Made by a program: the position numbers and the translations under genes
Shown here: positions 13,613 to 21,898 of the stretch, piece by piece
How the letters are laid out: the number at the start of each line of letters is the position of its first letter
Numbering within the stretch: position 1 is the stretch's first letter
From: Planctomycetales bacterium
GTDB lineage: Bacteria; Planctomycetota; Phycisphaerae; SM23-33
Assembly: GCA_030642005.1 (NCBI GenBank)
Contig: DAOWOP010000014.1
Coordinates: forward strand, 1-25,774
Length of the DNA stretch: 25,774 nucleotides
Reading direction: 5' to 3'
The notes under the pieces: generated by a model
Told to the model about the DNA's origin: nothing
The model's input: the letters and a program-made list of their open reading frames with translations, nothing else
The model's database searches: none

Positions 13613-14272
13613 TTACCCCTTTTCCTGTACTTTCTTCAATTTTCCGCACAGTTTGGCGGCAAGGGTTTTGTCGGTTATTTCCGATAGGAGTTTTCCGGCC
13701 GACCGTTCCGACATGTAATAAAGTATCTTTACCGCGTCGTCTTCCTGGTTGTTTTGGCACATTCCGGTGAGCATCTGGCTGCTGCTGGCGGTGTCCATCT
13801 TTTCGCACATGGCTGCGATGCGCTTCATGTTGGACTGCTCGGTTTTATCGATGCGGACACGGGTGCTTTCCAGTTCGGCGATGGTCTCCTTGATGCGCGT
13901 CAGCGGGGAGACCAACTGCATACGCAGGGCTTCCAGTTCTTCTGCCTGTTTCTTCAGCACTTCGCCGGCGATGTGAATCCGCTTCTCGCGCTTTTCCAGT
14001 TCCTTCTGCTTCTTCTTGCAATCGCTGATTTTCAGCCGAACTTCCCTGATCAGTGCGGTCAGTTCGGCTTCCCTCATGCCGATCGTTATCGACTGACCCG
14101 ATACCGATTCGAGTATCGGGCCGAATTCATCCGACTGGCCCTCTGCCTGTTCACCCGCCGGCTGCGTGGAGGGCTGCTTCTTGCCGCCCAGTAAGGATGA
14201 TGCGAGGTATGAACCACCAAAGCCCACCACCGCAATTCCCACCAGAATGATAATTTTCAGTTTGCCGGTCAT
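13613..14272 (-). CDS. MotE/YlxF/FlbB-like coiled-coil membrane protein
   Basis: A 219-residue protein with one N-terminal membrane helix (about 6-27), a linker with QPSTQPAG, and a long coiled coil (about 66-150). The C-terminal part (about 150-215) reads KRIAAMCEKMDTASSSQML, then VKILYYMSERSAGKLLSEI, a helical repeat of the MgtE N-terminal domain type. Proteins with this layout (MotE of rhizobia, YlxF in Bacillus, FlbB in spirochaetes) act at the flagellar motor's periplasmic side or as stator chaperones. The gene lies at the YlxF position after fliJ and just before motA, which supports a stator role. It overlaps fliJ by ATGA. Exact ligand and export partner cannot be deduced. Confidence 0.75.
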   Translation of the reverse strand: MTGKLKIIILVGIAVVGFGGSYLASSLLGGKKQPSTQPAGEQAEGQSDEFGPILESVSGQSITIGMREAELTALIREVRLKISDCKKKQKELEKREKRIHIAGEVLKKQAEELEALRMQLVSPLTRIKETIAELESTRVRIDKTEQSNMKRIAAMCEKMDTASSSQMLTGMCQNNQEDDAVKILYYMSERSAGKLLSEITDKTLAAKLCGKLKKVQEKG

Positions 14273-14751
14273 ATCGTGCTCCTCATGCCGGACTGGTAAG
14301 CCTGCTGTTTAATCAATTTGCGGGCAAAGGCAGTCCGGGCGCTATCATCCAGTTGTTTCTGCTGCTGCCTGATCATCTCGGTCGTGTAGCGCTGAAGCGA
14401 TTCTTCCTTCAGCCGCTCCAGCGTCTCCCGCGAGGATTTGGTTTTAGTGAATGTGGCTATCTCTTCGGTTCGCTGTTGTTTCAGGCCTTTGAGGTTTTCT
14501 TTCAGCCGGTCCAGCCTGGCCTCCTGGGCCTCGGAACATCGCATAAAGACCTGTTGCTCGGGCAGGCGTTTTTCGAGTTTTTTTTCGGCCAGTTCAGCCA
14601 GCGCGCTGCGCAGGGACGCCTGGTGACGGAAGATTTCCCGGTGCACGATGGCGATCCGGCGGGAAAGACTAAACAGTTTCGCCCTGACGGCGCGCTCCCG
14701 CTGTACCGTAACATCGAGCAGACGCTGTAATGGCCATTTGAACCGCTTCAT
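14269..14751 (-). CDS. fliJ: Flagellar export chaperone/ATPase stalk protein FliJ
   Basis: A 160-residue all-helical protein with a heptad pattern over almost the whole length. It begins KRFKWPLQRLLDVTVQRE, the usual FliJ opening (family: F.l..lL..re..E). FliJ forms the central stalk of the FliI hexamer and links it to FlhA. Junctions on both sides are ATGA overlaps (with fliI upstream and the MotE-like gene downstream). Sequence conservation of FliJ is always low, so the call rests on helical character and position between fliI and the stator genes. Confidence 0.9.
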   Translation of the reverse strand: MKRFKWPLQRLLDVTVQRERAVRAKLFSLSRRIAIVHREIFRHQASLRSALAELAEKKLEKRLPEQQVFMRCSEAQEARLDRLKENLKGLKQQRTEEIATFTKTKSSRETLERLKEESLQRYTTEMIRQQQKQLDDSARTAFARKLIKQQAYQSGMRSTI

Positions 14752-16121
14752 CGGGTCGCCTCGCTATTGCCGGTAGCGCCGGGGTCCTGTGCCTTCGGCA
14801 GGAGGACGTCCCAGGACCGGGTTGCTTCGCAAAGTCGCTGGACCGTCTCGGAAAAACTCGACCGCGTACCGATGGGCTGAACCAGAAAATCATTCACCAG
14901 GTCGATCAGCGAAATCGCCTTGTCGATGCGATGGTTGCTGCCCGGCGAAAAAGCGCCGATGTTTATCAGGTCCTCGGAGTTCTGGTAGGTCGAATAGATC
15001 GCCTTGAACTTGCGGGCCGCCGCCTGGTGCTCGTCGGTGGTAACTGAATCCATCAGCCGGCTGACGCTCTGGAGGATATCGACGGCGGGGTAATGTCCCA
15101 TCTCTGCCAGTTTTCGTGACAGAACGATGTGCCCGTCCAGCAGGGAGCGTGCGGCGTCGGCGACGGGGTCGGCCATGTCGTCGCCCTCGACGAGAACCGT
15201 CAGGACACCGGTAATGCTGCCGGCGTCGGTACAGCCGAGGCGCTCGGTCAGTTTCGGAAGGAGCGTAAAGACGCTGGGGCAGTATCCCTTGGTGGCAGGT
15301 GGTTCCCCTGCGGCCAGTCCTATCTCGCGCTGGGCCTGGGCGAAGCGGGTCAGCGAATCCATCATAAACAGGACATCGTTGCCCTTGTCGCGGAAATACT
15401 CTGCGACGGTAACAGCGGTGAAGACGCCTTTGACCCGCTGGATGGGTGAGACATCCGCCGCCGCTACAATCACCACGCTCCTGGCCAGTCCTTCGGGGCC
15501 AAGGGCTTCTTCGAGGAACTGCCTGACCTCTCTACCTCGCTCGCCTATGAGCGCCACGACGTTGACGTTCGCGGTGCCGGCGCGGGCGATCTCGCCCAGC
15601 AGCAGGCTCTTACCGACGCCGCTGCCGGCAAAGATGCCTATCCTCTGGCCCTTCCCGCACGTCAGCAACCCGTCGAATGAGCGGATGCCGAACGCCAGCG
15701 GCTCGGTGATCTTACGCCGGTTCATCGGCGGCACCGAAGCGCCGTCAAGCGGGCGCGTCTCCGAACCGTCCAGAGGGCCTTTCCCGTCGATAGGCCTGCC
15801 AAGACCGTCGATTACTCTGCCCAGAAGACCGGCGCCGAGTTTCATGTATCGCGGCGAAGACCGGGTGATAACCGGGTCGTTCGGCGCGATCCCCCCGATG
15901 CCTTCCAGCGGCAGGAGGATGCAGTTTTCATCGTGAAAGCCCACGACCTCGGCCAGTACGCGCCGACCGTCGGCCAGGCGAATTTCACATAACTGACCGA
16001 TACCGACAGGCGGGCCTTTGGATTCCACTACCATACCGGCTACGCGGACAACCGTACCACGATAGGGTATCGGGTTGACCCTCTTGAGCCTGCTCTGGAA
16101 TATGTCTAGATCAACCAGCAT
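14748..16121 (-). CDS. fliI: Flagellar export ATPase FliI
   Basis: An F1-beta-like ATPase that powers substrate unloading at the export gate. It has 457 residues (family about 440-460). It shows the beta-barrel N-terminus (1-95), Walker A GSGVGKS at 166-172, the catalytic GERGREVR at 193-200, Walker B LFMMD at 251-255 followed by SLTRFAQAQREIGLAAGEPP, which is the FliI signature, and a helical C-terminus. ATG at 16121 lies six bases after the fliH stop, with GGAG nine bases before it. All catalytic elements are intact. Confidence 0.97.
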   Translation of the reverse strand: MLVDLDIFQSRLKRVNPIPYRGTVVRVAGMVVESKGPPVGIGQLCEIRLADGRRVLAEVVGFHDENCILLPLEGIGGIAPNDPVITRSSPRYMKLGAGLLGRVIDGLGRPIDGKGPLDGSETRPLDGASVPPMNRRKITEPLAFGIRSFDGLLTCGKGQRIGIFAGSGVGKSLLLGEIARAGTANVNVVALIGERGREVRQFLEEALGPEGLARSVVIVAAADVSPIQRVKGVFTAVTVAEYFRDKGNDVLFMMDSLTRFAQAQREIGLAAGEPPATKGYCPSVFTLLPKLTERLGCTDAGSITGVLTVLVEGDDMADPVADAARSLLDGHIVLSRKLAEMGHYPAVDILQSVSRLMDSVTTDEHQAAARKFKAIYSTYQNSEDLINIGAFSPGSNHRIDKAISLIDLVNDFLVQPIGTRSSFSETVQRLCEATRSWDVLLPKAQDPGATGNSEATR

Positions 16122-16127
16122 AAAACA

Positions 16128-16691
16128 TCACTCCGGGTTCTCCAGTGCCTGACCGATTTCCTCCAGTTGTCCGTCGATGGAGGATTCCACGGTCCCGCGT
16201 GCGGTTTGCAGCAGGCAGCCCCCACGCTGCACTTTCGGATCGGCTACGAAACTTATGCTGCTTTTGTCGGCTGCTTCATCGGCCTGTCCGACCAATTCGC
16301 AGCGGGCCAGGTCGTCGGGGTGCAGATGCACAACGACGTCCACCCGGTCCTGGACCCGGCTGAGCGCTTCGGTAACGATCGGATCAATCTTATGGCGATC
16401 TGCCTGGATTTCCTGCATCAGTACCTTCTTTGCTATTTCGAGGGCCAGGCCCAACAACTGCTGCTGGGCTTCCTGGATGAACTGTTCCTGGATTTCGCGA
16501 AATTCGACGCCGGCCTGTTGCAGGGCCTTGTGCGCGCTGCGGAGTCCGTCCGGTTCGGCATTGACTGTTCCGGCCGATTCGCCCCGCATGGTATCCGACG
16601 GCCCCGTCGCATCGGCACTGCCTGAGCGACCCGGGATAACGCCGACCGCCGACGGCGGGCGGGGAAGTTGTATCTCCAGATAATCCATCAT
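16128..16691 (-). CDS. fliH: Flagellar export regulator FliH
   Basis: The ATPase regulator that ties FliI to the C-ring. It has 187 residues. The N-terminal third is variable, followed by a helical region (about 50-100), then the conserved C-terminal domain with VVVHLHPDDLARCEL (about 118-132) and RGGCLLQTARGTVESSIDGQ (about 156-175), a strong FliH/YscL signature. The start ATG shares one base with the fliG stop (TAATG). It is slightly shorter than Salmonella FliH (235), mainly in the N-terminus. Confidence 0.93.
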   Translation of the reverse strand: MMDYLEIQLPRPPSAVGVIPGRSGSADATGPSDTMRGESAGTVNAEPDGLRSAHKALQQAGVEFREIQEQFIQEAQQQLLGLALEIAKKVLMQEIQADRHKIDPIVTEALSRVQDRVDVVVHLHPDDLARCELVGQADEAADKSSISFVADPKVQRGGCLLQTARGTVESSIDGQLEEIGQALENPE

Positions 16692-17737
16692 TACCCCTGG
16701 CCTTCCTCGAACTGCAATTCGCCTTTGGCGTTCAGTTCACGCATCGCAGTCAGGATGTCTTCTCTTGCCTGCTCGATCTCTTCCGGTTTTGGCGATGACA
16801 GCAAATCCGCTTCCTCATCGAGCATCGCCTTGGCGCGTTCGGAGATGTTGTCGCGTATCTTTGAGGCTGTTTGTCCGTCCGCATCGACCAGCGCCAGGGC
16901 GAGTTTGCGGGAATCGGCTGATCGCAGCGCTTCCTGGAGCGGGCGTTCGGCCACGAACACCACGTCCTCCCATATCACCATTAATTTCTGCACCTCATCG
17001 GCTGCTTCGCTGTCCTGTTCCGTGAGGGATTTAGTCAATCCGTCGCGTGCTTCTACTTCCAGTCCCCGAAGCAGGACGGCTACTTTCCTCAATTGCTTTT
17101 TCCGGTGTTCGTCGTCATCTCCGGCGACGGCAGCGCCGGGTTCGGCCTGAGCGGCAGCCTGGGCGGCGGCCTGGGCGGCTTCGGCCAGGCGGGATTGAAC
17201 TATGCCGGCAATGCGCAACTTCGCCTTCTGGGAGACTCCCTGCCCACCGGCCATGCTTTGCACAGCATGGGCACGGACGTCTTCGCCCAGCAGTCCCAGC
17301 AGTTCGGAGCTTTTCTTTGCGGGCAGTTCCGACAGCACCACCGAGACCACCTGCGGCGACTCGCCCGCCAGCGCCTTGGCGATGCCGGCAACTTCGGCGG
17401 AGCAGATTTCCCGGAACGGGTCGCGAGCCTTGAGACGCTCACCGACCTGGACGAGGACTTCCTGCGACTTCTGCTCACCAAGGATAATCTTCAGTATCTC
17501 GCCGGTGAATTTCTCTCCGCCGACTGCGTCGCTTTTGTTGTAAAGCAGGCCGAAGAACTCGCGTATCGGTTCCGCTGAGACGGCTTGCCCCGCCCGGTCG
17601 GCCTGACTTAGGTAGGCCAGTTCGGCGGCGACCTCGGTGAGCATATCGGGTTCCGCCGACCGGAGCAGTTCCGCCGCCGTCGGCGGGTCGAGGCTCATTA
17701 ACAATGTCGCCGCTTTTTGCGCGCCGCTCAATGCCAC
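16691..17737 (-). CDS. fliG: Flagellar motor switch protein FliG
   Basis: The rotor protein that couples the MS-ring to torque generation. It has 348 residues. The N-terminal domain (1-100) binds FliF. The middle domain (about 105-185) has ESPQ at 126-129 where the family usually has EHPQ. An Ala/Gln-rich linker (about 184-210, AQAAAQAAAQ) is longer than normal. The C-terminal domain (about 215-340) contains the charged helix region and ends AREDILTAMRELNAKGEL, a typical FliG tail. The start is GTG directly after the fliF stop (TAA GTG) with AAAGGAGG seven bases upstream, the strongest ribosome-binding site in the window. Confidence 0.95.
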   Translation of the reverse strand: MALSGAQKAATLLMSLDPPTAAELLRSAEPDMLTEVAAELAYLSQADRAGQAVSAEPIREFFGLLYNKSDAVGGEKFTGEILKIILGEQKSQEVLVQVGERLKARDPFREICSAEVAGIAKALAGESPQVVSVVLSELPAKKSSELLGLLGEDVRAHAVQSMAGGQGVSQKAKLRIAGIVQSRLAEAAQAAAQAAAQAEPGAAVAGDDDEHRKKQLRKVAVLLRGLEVEARDGLTKSLTEQDSEAADEVQKLMVIWEDVVFVAERPLQEALRSADSRKLALALVDADGQTASKIRDNISERAKAMLDEEADLLSSPKPEEIEQAREDILTAMRELNAKGELQFEEGQG

Positions 17738-19294
17738 TTACGCACCTCCTTTATCGGAATTGACCCAACTGAGAAACAGACGCTTTACTTCTTCGGGGTT
17801 CTCCTGAAGTGCGTTTGTTATCTGCGACTTCAGGAGTTCGGCGTTGGCCTGTGGCGACGCCCCCGGAAGCAGGTTAAGTCCGGCGCCCTGTCCGGCCAGG
17901 GCCGGTACGGCGCCCTGACCTTCCAACGCCTCTGCCTCCTCGGATGACTTTTTCTTCTTGCCTCGGAACATCTTCAGCACCAGCAGCGCACCGATAACCA
18001 GAATCCCCAGCGAAAACCGCCTCGCTATCTCCAGCAGGAAGCCCGGCGTGAACATTCCGCCGTCTTCTTCGGGTATCTGAAGCGATTCGGCCATAGCGGC
18101 CTGCGGGAAAGTTGTCGATACAACCTTCAGTGTATCGGTCGATTTCAGGCCTATGGCGTTTCGGATAATCTCCTCGACGTCCTTGATCTGAAGGGTTGCC
18201 GCAGGGGTTTGGTCTTCGGCGCCTTCGGGTTTTTCGGGGGGCGTCAGGTCCACGAACACCGCTACCGTCAGGGACTTCACCTTGCCCGGCAGGTCCGTTT
18301 TCTGCTGGACGGTCCGGCTGACCTTGTATTCGCTGACGACGTTTTCTTCGGTGGTCTTGACGCCGCTTTTCGTCTCACCGCCCCCGCCGGCTGAACCTAC
18401 CGGGATGGATGATTTACTCTTCAATTCTTCTTTGGTGACAACCCGCTTGTTCGGGTCGTATGTTTCGGTCGTTTCGTCGATCCGGCCGGTCTCGATGATG
18501 GCATCGACGCGGACCGAAGCGCGGTTCGGCCCCAGCGCCGCGGCCAGCATGTCTTCAGCCTTGCCGGCGAGGTAATCTTCGACCCTGCTTTTGTAATCGA
18601 GGAAGGTTCCGGCCTTGCTGGCCAGTTCGTCATTTCCGCCCTCGCCGGAGAGCAGTTTCCCCTTGCTGTCAACGACGACGACTCTTTCCGGCATCAGGCC
18701 TTCGACGCTTCCGGCCACCAGGTGCACGATGGCGGCGATGTTGGAAGGCGTAAGTCTCCAGCCCGGTTGTGTTCGCAGCGCCACTGTGGCCGATGCGGCG
18801 TTCTTCTGTCCGGCGAAGAGGGTCGCTTCGGGCTTGACTATGTGCACCCGCGCCATGGACACGCCCTCCAGCAGCCGGATGGTTGTGGCCAGTTCGCCCT
18901 CGACGGCGCGTATGTAATTGATTCGTTCCTTGAATGGGCTGGTGCCGATTTTACTCTCGTCGAGTATTCGGTATCCTTTCGCCTGCCCGGCGGGCAGACC
19001 GGCCGACGCCATCGTCAGCCTGAGTGAATAGACCTTTTCTGCCGGTACGTTGACCGTGGAGCCTCCGGCGGTCAGTTCATACTTCACGCCGGCGTCGCGG
19101 ACCTTATCGACCACCTTGGCGGCATCTTCCTGCGTCAGTCCGCTGTAGAGCATGGCCATGTGCGGCTTGCGCGCCCACCCGACCAGCAGCGCAGCAGCGC
19201 AGCCGCAGGCCAGCACGATCGCCAGCAGCATTACGCGCTGGACAAGGCTCGTCCGCTCCCAAAGATTTCTGAAATCGTCAATTGCCTGCGCCAC
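17738..19294 (-). CDS. fliF: Flagellar MS-ring protein FliF
   Basis: The membrane ring on which the motor is built. It has 518 residues. There is a first membrane helix at about 20-41, the ring-building motifs between (including the PEKVYSLRLTMASAGLP-type region at about 84-101 and ARVHIVKPEATLF at 148-160), a flexible Gly-rich segment (about 295-320), a second membrane helix at about 426-443, and the C-terminal FliG-binding helix (VKRLFLSWVNSD). The start codon is GTG with AAAGG eight bases before it. A 79-base gap with an inverted repeat separates it from fliE, longer than most junctions here. Confidence 0.96.
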   Translation of the reverse strand: MAQAIDDFRNLWERTSLVQRVMLLAIVLACGCAAALLVGWARKPHMAMLYSGLTQEDAAKVVDKVRDAGVKYELTAGGSTVNVPAEKVYSLRLTMASAGLPAGQAKGYRILDESKIGTSPFKERINYIRAVEGELATTIRLLEGVSMARVHIVKPEATLFAGQKNAASATVALRTQPGWRLTPSNIAAIVHLVAGSVEGLMPERVVVVDSKGKLLSGEGGNDELASKAGTFLDYKSRVEDYLAGKAEDMLAAALGPNRASVRVDAIIETGRIDETTETYDPNKRVVTKEELKSKSSIPVGSAGGGGETKSGVKTTEENVVSEYKVSRTVQQKTDLPGKVKSLTVAVFVDLTPPEKPEGAEDQTPAATLQIKDVEEIIRNAIGLKSTDTLKVVSTTFPQAAMAESLQIPEEDGGMFTPGFLLEIARRFSLGILVIGALLVLKMFRGKKKKSSEEAEALEGQGAVPALAGQGAGLNLLPGASPQANAELLKSQITNALQENPEEVKRLFLSWVNSDKGGA

Positions 19295-19320
19295 TGGTTT
19301 TTACCTTTAAAAAGGCTTTC

Positions 19321-19368
19321 AGCATTCAGCAGTCAGCGTTCAGCACTGATTGCCGACTGCTGATTGCT
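19321..19368. repeat. Inverted repeat in the fliE-fliF gap
   Basis: The arms 19321-19337 and 19352-19368 match at 15 of 17 positions across a 14-base spacer. On the minus strand the stem is followed by GAAAGCCTTTTTAAAGG. It could be a weak attenuator, a transcript-stabilising hairpin or a dispersed palindrome of the CAGCAATCAGCAGT type. It falls between two otherwise tightly linked genes. Confidence 0.6.
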
Positions 19369-19373
19369 GATCG

Positions 19374-19685
19374 CTATATTTGCATATTCATTGTCTGCTT
19401 GTATGCCTCGATGACCTTGTTTCTCACGCCGATCAGCAGTTTGAAACTCATATCCGCTTTAGCGGCCGCTGCCACTACCGGCATGATGTCCTGGGTTTTG
19501 CCGGCAAGGAGGTCCTGGATAGCGGCTGCGGAGGTCTGCTGATGCTCGTTGACCTGGCCGATGCAGTCTTTCAGCGTCTTGTCGAAGCCGGTCCCCGAAG
19601 CACCCTGCGTTTTCCCGTCAGCGCCGGAAACGTTCGGCGAAAAGATCGGCGGTGTCGGACCATTAATTGGAGTTATTCCAGCCAT
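19374..19685 (-). CDS. fliE: Flagellar hook-basal body protein FliE
   Basis: The adapter between the MS-ring and the rod. It has 103 residues: a Gly/Pro/Ser-rich exported N-terminus (1-30), then GFDKTLKDCIGQVNEHQQTS, helix, AGKTQDIMPVVAAAAKADMSF and LLIGVRNKVIEAYKQTMNMQI, which is the standard FliE C-terminus (family: vRNKvveaYqEimrm). It is preceded by a GGGAGAAC ribosome-binding site. It lies 15 bases after flgC. Confidence 0.95.
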   Translation of the reverse strand: MAGITPINGPTPPIFSPNVSGADGKTQGASGTGFDKTLKDCIGQVNEHQQTSAAAIQDLLAGKTQDIMPVVAAAAKADMSFKLLIGVRNKVIEAYKQTMNMQI

Positions 19686-19700
19686 CTGTTCTCCCTTGAA

Positions 19701-20114
19701 CTATCTCAATAACTCGATCGCCACGTTTATCATTTCCTCGTATCGTTTCAAAACGGCGGCGTTTGCCTGATAGGCCCTGCTGGCCGTTATCATGTTTATC
19801 ATCTCAACGGGCAGGTCCACGTTCGGCATCATCACGTAGCCGTCATTGTCGGCGTCGGGATGGCCCGGCTGATGGACACGCTTGAATTCGGTCAGTATGT
19901 CCGCTGCGATTTCTTCGACCGTTACTCCGCCGATGCCTTCGCCGATCGCCGACAGGATGACTTCCTGCCTGCGATAGGGTCCGCCTGAAGGTGTGCGAGT
20001 CGTATTGGAATTTGCTATGTTGCCCGCTATGACGTTCATGCGGGACGTCTCTGCCCGCAGGCCTGAGACCGCAATATCAATCGGATTCGGATTTGATATG
20101 CCGTTGACGCTCAT
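19701..20114 (-). CDS. flgC: Proximal rod protein FlgC
   Basis: Part of the flagellar rod, exported by the type III system. It has 137 residues (family about 135). The N-terminal rod/hook motif is IDIAVSGLRAETSRMNVIAGNIANSNT and the C-terminal one is PVEMINMITASRAYQANAAVLKR, with EMIN near the end. These match the flgC family closely. It starts 18 bases after flgB. Confidence 0.96.
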   Translation of the reverse strand: MSVNGISNPNPIDIAVSGLRAETSRMNVIAGNIANSNTTRTPSGGPYRRQEVILSAIGEGIGGVTVEEIAADILTEFKRVHQPGHPDADNDGYVMMPNVDLPVEMINMITASRAYQANAAVLKRYEEMINVAIELLR

Positions 20115-20132
20115 CTTTCACTCGCCTCGAAA

Positions 20133-20492
20133 TTATGGCCCCTGTATGGCCAATTCCATCTTCCTGTACACCTTCCCCAGTAATCGCATATATGTCTTGT
20201 ACATCGCGTTGTTCTTGATCATCTCGCCGACTTCCATTTCCAGGTTCACGTCGTTTCCGAGTGAATCCACCGGCGTATTTTGAGGCCTGAGAATGTCCAT
20301 CGGAATCTCGTCCAGGTCAATTTGGCGTCCGTCGGCGATGGCCTCGGCGAGGTGTTTTTCAAACTCGACGGCAACCCGCCGGTAATTCGGCGTATTAAGG
20401 TTGGCGATGTTATTGGCAATGGTTGCCTGGCGGAGGCTGGCGCCTCGCAGAGCGATTTCCAGGTATTCGGTTATAGCCGGTTGTTTTATCAT
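20133..20492 (-). CDS. flgB: Proximal rod protein FlgB
   Basis: A rod subunit of 119 residues (family about 130). The N-terminal half contains LEIALRGASLRQATIANNIA and NLNTPNYRRVAVEFE, the FlgB signature, and the C-terminal half has VNLEMEVGEMIKNNAMYKTYM, which matches the family's D.E.Em..n...Y pattern. It overlaps the upstream sigma-54 activator gene by four bases (ATGA), so it is coupled to regulator translation. Confidence 0.96.
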   Translation of the reverse strand: MIKQPAITEYLEIALRGASLRQATIANNIANLNTPNYRRVAVEFEKHLAEAIADGRQIDLDEIPMDILRPQNTPVDSLGNDVNLEMEVGEMIKNNAMYKTYMRLLGKVYRKMELAIQGP

Positions 20493-21898
20493 TTGTTTTC
20501 TCCCACTGTTTGCAATTCGTCGGCCTGGCGATACCTGCGGAGTTTTTCACGGAGTGTCCGGTCGGTTATGCCCAGCAGCCTGGCGGCCTTGACCTGGTTT
20601 CGCTCGGTCCGTCGGAGCGCTTCGAGGATTGCCTGTCGTTCCAGTTCCTGAAGTTGCAGCGTGCCTGTGGGGCAGTCGGGGGTTTGCTGAATCTCATTTG
20701 CCGGCCTTCGGCTCTGAAGCTCATGCTCGATGAGCAGCGGCGAACCGTCCAGCGACAACGTGGCGCCCTCGTTGAATATCAGGGCGGCGCGAACGATGTT
20801 GCGAAGTTGGCGAACGTTACCGGGCCAGTGATACTGATAGAAGAACTCCATCATCCGCTCGTCAAGCCCCGTGATCTGTCGGCGGACTTCTCTTGCATAC
20901 AGGTTGACGAAATGCCACACCAGTGTAGAGATGTCTTCTTTTCGCTCCCGAAGCGGCGGCACGTGGATATGGACACCACTGATGCGGTAGAACAGGTCCT
21001 GCCTGAACCGCCCCCGCCTTGCCTCATCGCCCAGGTCGCGGTTGGAAGTGCTGATGATCCGAACGTTGACACGGACGGTCTCGCTGCCGCCGAGACGCTC
21101 GAAGTTCTGCTGTTCCATCACACGCAGCAGTTCGGCCTGGAGCCTCTGGTTCGTTTCGGACAGTTCATCCAGCAGCAGCGTTCCTCCGTGGGCGCGCTCG
21201 AAGCGACCCTTGCGCCGTTCGTGCGCGCCGGTGAACGCGCCCTTCTCGTGCCCGAAAAGTTCGCTCTCAAGCAGCGTCTCGCTCAAGGCTGCGCAGTTGA
21301 CGTGGATGAAAGGCCCGCCCGAGCGATTGGACCGCCGGTGGATGAGGTACGAGATAAGTTCCTTGCCGGTGCCGCTCTCGCCGGTAATCAATACAGGCAC
21401 CGAGGTCGGCGCGACCTTTTCGGCCAGACGGATCGTCTGGAGGAAATTTTCGCTCTTGCCGGCTATCTGATACCGTCGGCAGGCGTCTTCATCCTCGGCA
21501 GAGGCGGCCAGGTGAACCTTATGGTCCGGCAGGAGCACCTCAAGGGTCGATTTCAGCGACTCGCGCCGGACCGGCTTGGTCAGCAGTTCCGTGCAGCCTT
21601 CGTTCAGGATATTTTCGAGATGGGGTATGGAATTGTCGTCGCCGAAGAGTATTACGGGCAGTTCAGGCAGGGCTTGCCTGACCTTCCGCAGCAGCGCCGG
21701 CGTGTCGCCGTCAGCGGCCAGGTCGCCCATAAGAAGGTCCCACTGTCGGGTTTCGACCTTTGCGGCGGCTGAATCCATATCACCGACGATGAGTCCGCGC
21801 ACGTCCTTTTCGGCCAGCACCTCATTCACGAGGCGGGTCGTTTCGGCGTCCGCTTTGGCGGCGACGACAAGCACGTTCAGGCGTACCGGTTCAATCAT
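20489..21898 (-). CDS. Sigma-54-dependent transcription activator (NtrC/FlrC family) with degenerate receiver domain
   Basis: A 469-residue activator that should use ATP to open promoters bound by sigma-54 RNA polymerase. The receiver-like domain (about 7-125) has Asp 59 in the phosphoacceptor position and Lys 108 (TKPV), but the acidic pair at the first strand is replaced by Ala (VVAAKAD), so conventional phosphorylation is doubtful. The AAA+ domain (about 145-380) has Walker A GESGTGKE (173-180), the sigma-54-contact loop GAFTGA (220-225), Walker B GGTLLLDELSE (238-248) and the RFRQDLFYRI arginine-finger region. The Fis-type helix-turn-helix lies at about 430-457. It is placed inside the flagellar operon, and two sigma-54-like elements occur here (25453-25468 and 9240-9255), suggesting autoregulation. 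It is FlrC/FleQ-like by context; no partner kinase is seen. Confidence 0.93.
   Translation of the reverse strand: MIEPVRLNVLVVAAKADAETTRLVNEVLAEKDVRGLIVGDMDSAAAKVETRQWDLLMGDLAADGDTPALLRKVRQALPELPVILFGDDNSIPHLENILNEGCTELLTKPVRRESLKSTLEVLLPDHKVHLAASAEDEDACRRYQIAGKSENFLQTIRLAEKVAPTSVPVLITGESGTGKELISYLIHRRSNRSGGPFIHVNCAALSETLLESELFGHEKGAFTGAHERRKGRFERAHGGTLLLDELSETNQRLQAELLRVMEQQNFERLGGSETVRVNVRIISTSNRDLGDEARRGRFRQDLFYRISGVHIHVPPLRERKEDISTLVWHFVNLYAREVRRQITGLDERMMEFFYQYHWPGNVRQLRNIVRAALIFNEGATLSLDGSPLLIEHELQSRRPANEIQQTPDCPTGTLQLQELERQAILEALRRTERNQVKAARLLGITDRTLREKLRRYRQADELQTVGENK

Noticed and set aside
15127..15936. A 269-codon plus-strand frame opposite fliI
   Set aside because: Low-complexity Ser/Pro/Arg translation antisense to an intact ATPase gene.
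20510..21772. A 420-codon open frame on the plus strand opposite the sigma-54 activator
   Set aside because: It is antisense to a gene with all AAA+ motifs, has no recognisable domain, and long antisense frames are expected in GC-rich coding DNA.
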